Assembly: GCA_000310025.1 (NCBI GenBank)
Contig: FN649727.1
Coordinates: forward strand, 5,846,537 to 5,910,536
DNA length: 64,000 nt
Direction: 5' to 3'
Source: Ectocarpus siliculosus
Lineage: Eukaryota > Sar > Phaeophyceae > Ectocarpales > Ectocarpaceae
Of the stretch, positions 25,301 through 36,300 are shown piece by piece; position 1 is the first letter of the stretch, and each line of letters starts with the position of its first letter. The notes under the pieces are model-generated. The model worked only from the letters and a program-made list of their open reading frames with translations, did no database searches and was not told where the DNA came from. A program made the position numbers and the translations under genes.

Positions 25301-28300
25301 GGGACGACGGCGAAGCATCCCCTGGTGACGACCAGGACGAGCAACAGCAAGAACCCGTGGTAGACGCTCTCCGAGCCAGCGCGGGGGAGGGGAAAGAGTC
25401 TGCTTTTTTCCAGGACTCCGGCGCTGTTCCCACGAAGCTGGAGCAGGAAGTGCAAGAGGTGTGTGTTCTGGGGGCTGACACTGACTGACTGCGCGCTGGA
25501 CCCGATAAATTGCCGGTGCCCGGTATAGCGCCCGTCAAATCTCGGGGCGCGGGTGTCCGCTCCTGTACTAAAACCTATATTTTTCCCTGTTCTGAACAGC
25601 GCCGGTGTCCGTTGTAGTGCCGGTCAAACCTGTGGGCACATACCGGAACTGCATCGAGCCCTTGACTGAAACGTTTTTTTTTGTTTAGACATTTACGTGC
25701 AGTGTTTTGGTGGCAAAAAGCCGTCGTGGGGTGCAGGGTTTTGACGACGAGTATAGCGCCCGTTTATCCCCGATGGCAGGATGATGATTCTGAATATCGT
25801 GGCTCGACTGCTGTGGACAGTCTCGGTTGGAACACGGTCGACTGGCTCGCTGGTGTCATTCCTGTTGCCGCTGTGTTTAACGCCGACCGTCGAGAATGGG
25901 ACACCTTGTCACCTCTTTGGGGCAGCGGGTATCATCCAGACTCATGAAGAAACATTTTTCCAGACTCGTGTACCAGTACACCTTTTTCGAGGCTCAGGTG
26001 GTTGACTGACTTTGTGTCCTGGCACCCATCCAGTGATCATCAGGCACGTTGCGGCTTGATTTTGCGGTGGCGCACGTTGGGTGCGGGCGACCACCACTAG
26101 ACACAGTCCCCCCCCCCCTGCCTTACGCCTTGCAACTTTGTTATATCTCAAGTCAATGCCTTCCTCTTCAACTCTTCTCTTTCCCGCCCACCCGCCCCTT
26201 CAATCTATCCAAACCAATCGACGATCGATCGACATGTGCCCGTTTTCTTGCGAAAGTTGGAGGTGCTCTGCCGCGTGGTGTACGTGGACTCGGAGGGGCT
26301 GTCGGACGGCACGTCCGTGAAGAACACGGCGGTGACCCTGGCGCCCAAGATGCTCATCGTCACGGGGGGGTCGAGGAGGGCGAAGGCGGAGCTCGTGTCT
26401 TACGTCCGGCACGCGGTGGAACCCGCAGCGGCGGGGAGAAGAGCACGGGGGGGAGGGAGGGGCGGGGGCGGGGGCAGAGATAGCGGGGGCAGCGAAGACG
26501 ACGGCGAGGAGGAGGAGGAGGACGTCGCCTGTCGTTTTGTGGTGGTGAACAAGGCCATGGAGCCGGTGCCGGTCGCGCTGGACTCCGGAGCGTTCGACGT
26601 CCTCTTGCACGACTCGCTGCACACGCATCTCAAGTGGAAGCAGGTGCGTTTTGTCCGTCTGCTGTGCCTGGCCTGTCTCGTGTGCATGTTTTTTTCTTTT
26701 TCTCGTGTGAGGTACTGTAGCGAACAACGCCGCCTCGTGACTGACTGCTTTTTGTCACGTTTTGATGAGGCATCTCGACTCGATGCATGGCAGCTGGGAA
26801 TGAGTGGGAGCGATCTTAATTCTTGCACCGGATTCGGATCCGGGTCCTGCCGGGTGTGCAAGACAAGACAAGGACGCTTTCCTTGCTAACAGTTCTTTTG
26901 AACAAGGACGGATACAGCAGTTTGTTTGCTCGAGGTACACGTCTCTCGGAAAATGGAAGAATAGAAGCTTGCCACCAATTTTCTCTTTGGCACCCTTTGC
27001 GCAACATGCACCGTTTCATCTCGTCGAGAGCATCTCGTCGAGAGCAAGGCGGGATTCAGGGAAAAGAACTGGATGGCATTGTTTTGCTACTTACCGCAAG
27101 CCGGAAGAAGGCCTGGATGAAACTGTTTTGCTGCTTCCCGCAAGCCGGTGACACGTGCCATCCAAAAGCGCGAAGCCCCTCGTGCACCCTCCTCTACCTG
27201 TCCGCCCCCTCATTCTATTGCGGGTTTCATGACCGTCAATACTGCTGTCGCATCATCGGACACGCGGCAGATGACAAACTATCACCTCGTCGTCTCCGCC
27301 CCGTTCTTGTTCGTGTTTCGTCTGTACATGGAGAAAGAAGAAATGCGTGAACATTGGCGATCCCACATAGGCACCGCTACCGCCACCGCCTCCGCCACCG
27401 TACGAAAGACCCAACACAGGTCAAGAATGATGTAGCGACCCACCCTCCTTTGTCTTGCTTGCTGATCCGCGCGTGTGGCAGCTGGATAACTACGGGGTTG
27501 CGCACGTGGAGTGCCGAGTCGACCCCCGGGGCGATGTGCCGCTGCTCTGCGCGAAGCCGCGGGCGGAGAGGGTGGGGCACCCGGCCATGTTCCTGAGCGT
27601 GGGGAAGGTGAACGTCACGCCACAAATCCTACAGGTGAATTGGCTCGAGACGATTTCACAGAGTTTTATGTCTCACCACCGCTGTTTAGGTTGAAGTGGC
27701 CAATTCCTTTGCCTCTCGGTCAGCAGCGCTGATCGAGTGGTGTGAAGGGTTAGCCCCTTTTGTCGTAACGTCGTGGTGACCGACCACTTGGTTGTCGACC
27801 TTCGAACACCGAGCAACCGTGGAAGACCGAGCGAGACGGCTTCTGTACGTGGGCGCACTTCTACTGTTCCGCAGCTCATCTGAACTCTCCTCTCTTCTCC
27901 TCGTCACGCGCTCACGCATGCGTTTCTCGTCGGCGGGTTGCGGGAAGTGTCGTTTTCGCATCCTGGTGTTGTCCGGTTTTCGCGTTTCTGCCGCCTACGG
28001 GAAAAATGGGTTTTTCTTATTGACGCCGGGATCTTGAGACTGGTCAGCCGGTTAGCGCAGTCGATGCTATCTAAAGAACAAACATGGGAAGATGCGCTGC
28101 GGGCGAGTGCGCTTGTTCCATGGGTTGGTGTTTGATTTGCTTGTTTTGAAATGTTGACTTGACTTGACCGCTCTTGTATGGCCTGCCCTGTTGGTCGCCA
28201 TCACTTTTGCCGCCTTGTTTCAACAACTACACAAGCTACCGACACCACGCAACCGACGATACACAACAAGGTTAACAATGACGAAATCACCTGAAACACA

Positions 28301-28477
28301 CGGCAGGCTTTCAAGGAAGCCAAGGTCAGCTTCGAGTTCGTTGCCGGCAAGGTGCTGTTAGAAGGAGGCGTCACGGTCAGTCAGGGGAAGGGGGGAAAGA
28401 TAGAGCTGGAGGGTCCCCTGTGCGACTCGTACTTCAGAGTCCGCGAAATCATTTACGGAGAGTACATAGTGGTATAG
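16386..28477 (+). CDS. CPSF2: Cleavage and polyadenylation specificity factor subunit 2 (CPSF100)
   Basis: Exons: 16386-16835, 17220-17354, 17842-18048, 18464-18597, 19206-19405, 20077-20198, 21117-21242, 21867-22223, 23098-23226, 23598-23725, 24416-24536, 25189-25458, 26257-26643, 27482-27634, 28307-28477; all phases agree; 1,029 residues against about 780 in animals. It is the non-catalytic partner of the CPSF73 nuclease in nuclear pre-mRNA 3'-end processing. Seen: [18 protein letters not shown] (~157), [10 protein letters not shown] (~186), [81 protein letters not shown], acidic linker, PYYD-like [28 protein letters not shown], and the C-terminal [18 protein letters not shown]. The metal-binding HxHxDH motif is altered to HPDLEH and the later GHMIG-type motif reads GRMIG, so it is a pseudo-enzyme. 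Oddities: a ~130-residue N-terminal extension, Gly/Glu-rich inserts, one GC-AG intron. Confidence 0.94.
18754..18805 (+). repeat. Short direct repeat (27-bp spacing, two copies) in CPSF2 intron
   Basis: Two near-identical 25-bp copies starting GACAGC and ending ATGCAT lie at 18754-18778 and 18781-18805, in the intron after the fourth CPSF2 exon. Related ATGC/CCTATGC words continue on either side. Not coding. Confidence 0.75.
21797..21822 (+). repeat. tRNA A-box-like 26-bp element, copy 1
   Basis: A 26-bp sequence containing GGTTAGCGCAGTCGATGC, in the CPSF2 intron just before the 21867 exon. It differs by one base from the element at 28042-28067. The core resembles the internal A box of a tRNA gene, but no B box or cloverleaf follows, so it is not a tRNA gene. 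Confidence 0.5.
24918..25061. other. Assembly gap of 100 N flanked by poly-C
   Basis: Poly-C at 24918-24940, 100 N at 24941-25040, poly-C again at 25041-25061. The round number of N is a placeholder. The gap lies in the CPSF2 intron between exons ending 24536 and starting 25189. Those two exons join in phase without the gap, so no coding sequence need be missing. Confidence 0.97.
27017..27148 (+). repeat. Two small tandem duplications in CPSF2 intron
   Basis: A 14-bp unit (CATCTCGTCGAGAG) occurs twice in tandem at 27017-27044. It is followed by a diverged ~44-bp duplication whose copies share CTGGATG, TGTTTTGCT and CGCAAGCCGG (about 27069-27148). Not coding; intronic. Confidence 0.7.
28042..28067 (+). 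repeat. tRNA A-box-like 26-bp element, copy 2
   Basis: Second copy of the element at 21797-21822 (25 of 26 bases identical), in the last CPSF2 intron and in the same orientation. The flanks are not similar, so this is a short dispersed repeat rather than a segmental duplication. Confidence 0.5.
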
Positions 28478-30369
28478 CACGGAGGAGGGGCTCGTATTGG
28501 TACACTGGAGAGCTGTGTTTTCTCGTGCTGGTCTACGATGGGTGAGGACTATGCCTGGCGTCGCATCAGCTGGAGGTCACGTCAAGGCAGCGTTGTGATC
28601 CTGTGGGAATCGACTAGGAGTTGTGGACCGTGTCGTGGGGTGTACTGCTGTACCTCAAGGAAGCGGAGGACTTGGATGGAAAGACGCACCCCTTGCCTAC
28701 CCAGCATTAGATCCTATGCGCGCATCTGCTGAAGTTGCCCCGCCGCCCAAACGGGGAATTTGAGGGGGGGGGGGGGGGAACGATCTGTCTATCGAAGGGC
28801 GATGAATGGATTTTGTCCCCATTTCAATGGTCTTTAGGTTGTTGTGTGTTTCCAGGTGGGCCGTAGTGCCGGTGTTCCACAACTAGCTGCGGTAGTCTAG
28901 GCGATAACTTCGCGGTATGGCCGTAGTCTTTCTTGTGGTGTTTTATCTGCAAGTAAGATGTATCAGCAGTGGGCAGTCTCGCAGTGCGTGTTTTCTTGTA
29001 CGCATAGACCAGAGGATGTTTGTGGTGCTCGGTTGGGCGTGCTAAGAACAATGACCGCGGCTGAGCCAACCCCCCCCTCGTGCCCGTAAAGATCATGTTG
29101 CTGGTCTCGTCCGTCTCCGTATGGTGGGTTATGTACGGCACGTGCCGAGCCTGTCCCTACCACTATATGTATGCACAGCGATTGGATGTCAGCAGCAGGC
29201 AGCGCGTGTACACCGCCCACAACACGAAGCAAGATTGATTCCCGGAGAAATGCGTCTTCTCTGGGGCGCTTTCGCCGCCATCTCCCCGTCTCCGAGAGTC
29301 ACATGAATAGTCACGGTATTCTGTGAATCTTTCCTGGCAAATGTCTTCGGACGGTAGAACATTGTTCATGTAGTCCGACGATCTTCGCTGGTCGCATGCG
29401 CATCATTACCTCTAGGAAGATACTTGTATCCTGGTTTCCACACTCTCTGCGAATGCTTTCCGCACTACCCACCTCTGTGCGTGCTTGGTTGAGTCGCCGG
29501 ATTGGTTCATAGAAGAAGGTGGCCGGTTATTGTCTTTGTCTACAAATCCACGTTGCGTTTACTAGGAAGGCAAGAGGACTGGTGTCGGACATTAGGTCTA
29601 TGTACCACACAGACAGGCAACGAGCTGACAGCTCTGTGTGATGTTTTTCGGAGAACAAACTTGCGAATCGTACAAACACGAGCGAGCGCGCGACCGTTAT
29701 ACCTGTTGCAGTTAGCGACCGTCTTACCTGTAGCAGTTATTTGGTTCCTCCCCCGGTGCCAATGTCACCTTTGGTCGTTGGACGCCGAAGGTGACATGGC
29801 GAAACACAGGTAACATCGCCCACAAGGGGAAAAAAATACACACAAGTTCAAACGAACACGTGACCCCACAACAAACGCTTGTCACACGATTTTTTAAACA
29901 TTGACATTTGAGTTATATCTTCTCTCAGAAGGCATGTACTGGACTTGGACTATAGAGTAGAGTACCGAGCACGCGGCCTCAAGGACTGCCCCCGCCTGTT
30001 ATGTCGAGCTCCAAGTAAGACACAGAAAACTGTTCGCGAAATGCGGTAGCTGGAAATCGACAGTGGACAGTGGCACAGCGGCGGGTTTCTTCTGTGGGCT
30101 GTCGCGGCCAGCAGTAGCGCGTAGAGACGGAGAACAGAGCGCACAGCCTGACAGCGCAAAGCGCAAAACGCCGAGCGGTGAGTTCGGCAAGCGAACCAAG
30201 CAGTTCTGCAAGTGAACCAGCGGTACAAGGTACACGCAGAGAGAACCCTTTGAAAACCAATCCCCCCCGGCGCACCAAATATATCTGCGGAGTCCCTATG
30301 GGTAGCAGTACAGCAGTGGCAGTTCGCACCAGTGATCATGATCAGTGACTTCCTGCCGCTGTAGAGACG
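28478..30369. other. Intergenic region between CPSF2 and EF-hand gene, no gene seen
   Basis: About 1.9 kb holding the CPSF2 3' UTR and the upstream region of the next plus-strand gene. It has a poly-G run near 28767-28778 and a 25-bp tandem duplication at 29690-29739. A Cys/Arg-rich antisense frame of about 129 codons (29950-30339) lacks domain features or splice support, so it is not called. No RNA gene recognised. Confidence 0.5.
29690..29739 (+). repeat. 25-bp tandem duplication
   Basis: Two adjacent 25-bp copies (29690-29714 and 29715-29739), each starting GCGACCGT and ending GCAGTTA, with three mismatches. Intergenic. The unit length equals that of the exonic/intronic duplication at 58926-58975, but the sequence is unrelated. 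Confidence 0.75.
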
Positions 30370-33300
30370 ATGAGCGATGGACGTTCACGAGACATCCAAT
30401 CTTGGGATGAAATATTTGAGAGCGAAACAGGTCTAGAAGAGGAGTCGATCGGCTCTTGGAAATCATCACCTCCATATCCTTACCCTGCTAGCAGCAGCGG
30501 CGGTGCCGGTGGTGGGAGATCCCGGATTGGTTTACTGGAACCTTCCGCTAACGAGGTACGTCGTCAGACAACCACTACTCGGCGTCATCCAGCCCGAGAC
30601 TTGGAGCAGGAAGACGGCGATTGGTATGATCATCAACAAGACCGTCACCATGTGCCTCGCGCCAACAGGTCGGGGTTACAGGTATGATGAGAGTTTTTGA
30701 GTTTTGAATGCTGGGCATTTCCCGCTACAGGAGAGGTGTCGATCACAGCAGTGCAGATCGCGAACATGAGCTGAAGAAACCTGTTACTTTGGTTTCGTCC
30801 CGACGCGATGATCGTTTCCTCCTTCACAGGATTCTTCTCGTGCTCATGACCATCGCCAGCCTCGACAGGAGTATCACGAACGTTCCCCACCTGATGGGAT
30901 TGAAGGGAGGCAGCAGCTGCAGCTAGCACAGCCTACGCGCGGCCAGGAGTATCGGCCACCATTCCAACCGCAGCACCGAAATCGCGGAGTACAAGATCAT
31001 GCCAGTGAGGAAACAAGCGCTAAGATGGAGCGCAGAGACCACCCGCCTCCTTCGGTAGTTCGACCCCAAGGGTCAGCCCCGCCGACTGATCCGCGTCGAA
31101 GGCGGCCCCGTCCACAACCTCGAAAGGCTGACGTGTCTCCAACTGCGAGCAGTGCCAGCGGGAGCAGCGCTACGGGGGCTTTTGCTCCCACTGCTGCTGC
31201 TGCTTCTCCTCCAGCGGGGCGCTCGTCTCCGCAAGAAGTAGCCGTAAATGGCACTCGGCGTTCGGCATTTCCGCGTGGCATTGACTACAGCGGCGTTGGG
31301 GCTCAAGTGGGAACACTGGCTGAGGAAGGGAGAGAAAGAGGAGACGGGAAACGCTGGGCCGCTGGTTGCGATGGCGCGCCAAAGGACTCATTCTCGGGCA
31401 AGGAGGAGGAGGAGGAAGAGGAGGAGGAGGAGGGGCATCTTGCTTATGGTTCTGGGAATAACCACGAAGAGGGGAGCAGAGCATACGCCGCTGCTGAGCA
31501 TGAACCGGAGTTTCGAGGGGTCAAAGCAGAACCCAGGCCCGCCGATGCTCGATTCGCTCGTCGATCTTCGGCGGGGGGCGGCGGTAGCGAACGTGACGAC
31601 CGCAGTAGCAGCAGCAACAGCATCGAAGGCAGGGGCCGGATGAGACCGCCCGGGGAAGGCGTCCACGAAGAGGTGCAGCGTCACCAAAGAAGGGACGGTG
31701 TGGATGGCGATGAAAACCGCAGGCTAAGAGAGGGGCGGAACCTTGGCGGTGATCAACAGCCCTCCCGTCTTGCCGTTACGATGGAGAGCGTGACTTTGGG
31801 CGGCAGACGTGCACCGCCACCCCCTCGTGGGCCCCACGAGGGTAGGGGTGTACACGTGCGTTTGCCTCTTCAGGGTCGGCCAGCTCCCCCCGCGCACCAC
31901 AGCGCGTTGCTCCCGCCCAGAGGAGCTATGCCGCAAGACCACAACCCTCATTGGAGGCAGCAGCAACAGCAGTTCCCCCCGGGGCGAGGACCGCCGCCGC
32001 CCCAAGCCAACATCGGCGCCGTGCCTCAAGGCCGTTATGCTCACGGCTCTGCGTCACCTCCGCCACGGTGGCCAATCAATCAGCACGCGGGAGCAAGGCC
32101 ATTCCACGAGGGTGGCGTCGGCAACGCTAGCAAAGGCGGCGGATTTCATCATCATCATCAGCAGCAGCAGCAGCCGCCGCATCAGCAGCAGCAGCAGCAA
32201 CAGCAAGCTCGTCTACCCATCAATCACCCTCGTGCGCCTCTGGCACCTCCGGGTCCTTCGAACGGCGGGGGGCAGGGGCGCCGTTCTGCCTATGCCATGG
32301 CCATGCACGACAAGAGGTTCATGGGGGCTTCGGGTAACCAAGGGCCCGGCGGGGCGGGAGGAGAGCCACAACAACGCCTGTCCGTCGGCGGTGGCGGCGG
32401 CGGTTTTGAGCTGCCGCCTGGCCGTCCCCCGGTTATGGCCCCGCGCGGCGATCCCCGCCCTCCCCTTGTCCGGCATGGATTCCAAGGACGGGGACCACCC
32501 GCCCGTGGGCCTCCGGGGAACGGCGCTTTCGGGGGCATCGGCGGCGGCGTTGGCCACATCGGGAGGCTGGGTGTTGCGCCGCCGCAAGGACGGGGACCAC
32601 CCCCCCGTGGACCTCCGGGGAATGGTGCTTTCGGGGGCCTCGGCGGCGGTGTCCGCGGCGGTGGTGTTGGCAATATCGGGGGGTCGGGTGCTTCGCAGCC
32701 GTGGGTTTCCTTGGGAGGAAGCAACGAGGAAGATGGGGAAGGGTTCCCGCTGGTCCACACCAGTCCGGAATGGACGCCGGCGTGGGTGATGAAACCGGAC
32801 CATCGTAGCGGCACCGTCCAAGGTGCGTACGAGGGCAACGCTGGTGGTGGTGATGGTGAGGCTGGTACCAGCGTTGATTGCGGAGAGGAGGGGGTGGGTG
32901 GGGATGAGCGTGTTCAGCGGGAAGGCGCGATGGGCAAGAGCAACGGGAGTTCTACAGCAGCAGGGGCGGAGGGACGAGATAAGGGCGACAGTCCGAGACT
33001 TTCCATCGAGTCTGCTGTCCGTGATAAGGAGGAGGAGGAAGCTGGTAGCTTGGCAGCCGCAGCAGTTGGTAAAGGCGGCAAAGCCGCCACTGATGGAGGA
33101 GGTGCCACTGCTACTTCTTCTGGTAGTTCTTCGGTGACACTCCCGCCCCCCGGCGAGCAGCGGTTGGAACCTACCCCTCTCTCCAAACTGACGTGGAGTG
33201 TCGGAGACTTGATGAACAGTTTCCCTGGGTGAGAAAAGTCGAGTGATTCTTTTGAGACCAGGCGCGCACACGTGAAATTCGCGTCGAAGGGAGTCATCGT

Positions 33301-36300
33301 CCCCTATGTAGGTGCCTATGGCCGATCACCATCTGAAATTTATCCTTGGCACATGCATGACAAGGTTTGTGGGCGGTTTTGACCGGTTGACCGGTAGTTC
33401 TTATGCTTGGACAACTCAGTAAGTGTTCAACAAGGTGAGGGCCTGCTTGCATGTAGAGCAGCAACGTCTTCCGTCGACGTGCCACACCTTTCTCTGCCCG
33501 CCTGTCCCCCCCGTCGCCTCTTCCAGGCTCGCCATCCCCGACAGCTTGACTCACGCGATCGCTTCGTGGGCCGCGCTGGACACGAGGGCTATAGGGGTGA
33601 GTCGTTTTTCCCAAGGTGGCTCTACTAAATACGGTGTAGCCCTACGTACGTGTCCACGGCGCACAGGATCGCATGCCCTTGACCTGTCGATGGCGAGAAG
33701 CTGAAGCCCCCCTCCTTGGCCGTCAATGAGAACAAGCTGGACCCCGCCCTCTTTGTAGGAACCCACACGGCGCGTTTATAACCAGGAATGAGGGATGAGT
33801 GGAATCTTGCGTTGCGGCATAGTTTTCTGCCGTGAGGGCATGGGAGACTCCGTCGGGTAATGTTCAAGGTTGCTCTGCTTCTCGTGCCCCCCTCCTGTTT
33901 CGTCTGTTGCTTGGAGCACAGGTGATTCCTATGCTCTGCCAGCCGTTGACAGACGCTAGGGCAGCAGCGGGAGAGGAGAGCGTGAGCCGTGGCCCGCATG
34001 CCTCCGGGGGGAAGGGGAAGGGGAAGGGGAAGGGGAAGGGGAAGGGAAAGGGCAAGCGAAAGCGGAACGAGAGACGACAAGCGCCGGCGGAGGGAGAGGG
34101 GGCGGCTTCGGAGGGTCCTGTTCGGGTGTGGGAAGCCAGGCAAGCTCTTTTCCGGACAGTGAAGGGCCTCGTCGCACGACGACACATGACACAGCATCTT
34201 TGACTAGCTGTTGTGTTAAACGAGAAGTGTCAATGCCGGCCGACGCGTGCATGTGCGTTTGCCGAGTTTGTGTGAGGGACATCTGTGACGCTGTTGTACA
34301 AAACGTGCTCGAAGATGACTGACTTGTGCGCGCTGTGCTGTGCAGTGGCTCACCCCCATCAAACATTCGCCTGTTTCCCCTACCGCACGATGCTTTGGTC
34401 GCGTTGCGGTACCCACCAGGGTCCTCGTACCGTTCGGCCTCATCCCGGAAAAGGCTGCCAAAGGGTGCTGGGGAGAGGCCCTGCGGCTAGTCCTAGCTCC
34501 GTCTCAAGTGGCATCGACGACACCCACGGCTGCCTGTAAACAGCGAGACAAAGTCAGTGATCCCGATGCAGAAGAAGAGGAAGAAGCGGAGGAGGAAGAG
34601 GAAGAGGAGGAGGAGGGTATTGTTACTGAATTGGCGGAAGACAAAAAGGGAATTGACCCTCTCGTGGAGGGACGGAGTTTGACTCTTCCTGGCGGACTGT
34701 GGGACGAGGTGAACAGGAGTGCGGCTTGGATGAACTGTGATTGTTCCATGCTCATCACAAACCGGAGCGCATGTTCTGGGGGTGGTGTCTCCTTTGGTTT
34801 ATCCTTTCAGTTGTTACAGCAAGGGGCGGGTGGCGGTCGGGGGGGTCGGGGGGGTCGGGGGGGGCACCAGTGCTGTTCCGTCGCGTCCCTCCGGCCGGGA
34901 GCATGTGGTTTTGGGAAGGCGGGCTGCGACCGGGCAGACGGGACGAACCCCTCTTTCCTTACTGACCCCCGACAACGTGAATGATTTTTTTAAGTGTTGA
35001 TACGGGATACCCGCTCTTCTGTTGGCAGCGGAAAGCGAGTCGGCCGCCCTTGACACCCCTCGTAATACCACTCGGTCCTTCCACCTCGCTCCGCTCTGCT
35101 CTCCTCTCTCTCTCTCTCTTTCTCTCTACCTCTGTGCACTCTCTCTCTCTCTGCGTCGCTTCGTCTCTGCTTCTCTGTGCACTTCACGGAACCGACGGGA
35201 ACCGATGGGACTCATCACTGTTAAAGGAATTGGATGGAGGAGATCCCGAGGCTGATGACAACCGCGCCCTCATCAGTACAGCTGTTCGCACCTGCAAGAC
35301 AGCCGGGAGGTGAATGGGAGCTCGGCGCATAGAAGTGCTTCTTGTAGCGTATACTGTACTTGGCCGATGCAAGGAGGGGCGGCTCGCCTCATGTCTGGCC
35401 TGACTGGGTTGTCCCCGGCATCAACCGGAGACCAGTCGAAGCATTTCTACCACTTGCCCAGACTAGCAACGTCTCGAGCGCCTTTTAAATCGCGGTCAAA
35501 ACAAATTCAGGAGACGTAACGCACTGCTGATGATTCATGCACGCACTATACGCTAAACAAGTGGTGTTCGCCATGATTGTACTTTTGCCTCGCCCGTGCT
35601 CTCGATTCCAGCAGTTCCCGCCATGCAACACCTCGTATCGTCACACATTCTCGCTGCCGTTGGCCTGTTTGTCTGACCTACCGCATCATCGTATAAGTAC
35701 CTCCCTACCCGCCGTCGCCGTGACAACACGTGACGCAGTGTGGATCTGGCCCGCTGTTCAACCTGGCTTAAGTTCTCCGAGCTCCACGATGAAGAACGCA
35801 CGACGGTGGTTTTCCTTTGCGGCGGAGGCGTTCGGGTGGCTGAGGTGTGTGCGTCTTGTCTTGGCGTCGCTTTGGTGGTTGTCCCGCGCCAACGTGGCCG
35901 TGAGAAAGGTTGGAACCGGGCTGGCAGAGCTATCGTGGTACAATTGTAACAGTACTTCGAAGTACAAAACAATGCGAATTGTCTACCATTCACGACTTTG
36001 CGCAACCGTGCAAGTGGATTGCGCCCGAATCCGTTTTGGCATGTTGTGACACCTGCGTCTCGTTTTTTCCACGCAATACGCTTCACACTGTGTCGAACGC
36101 AAGAGGTCGGGGCTCATTGGCTGTGGCCAGGTAGACCAGCATGCACACTCGCAAGGGCGTGTTTCGGGCGACATCGAGATGCTGCCCACACGCTGTTGCG
36201 CCAAAATACTGCTGTACGCGGTGACCCCTTTCGTTTTGTGCGCTTCGTGCGGTAGGGAACACCGGGTGACCTTCACACGGCTACCATCTCAGATCTCGTC

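Noticed and set aside
29950-30339. 129-codon Cys-rich minus-strand ORF
   Set aside because: Composition reflects a local CGC/GCA-rich stretch; no signal peptide or cysteine spacing pattern, no splice partners.
31809-32789. 326-codon plus-strand ORF in another frame
   Set aside because: Shadow of the EF-hand gene's large exon; the longer frame continues in phase to neighbours.
32213-33271. 352-codon minus-strand ORF
   Set aside because: It mirrors the Gly/Pro-rich exon 30830-33228 of the EF-hand gene; open only because of the biased composition.
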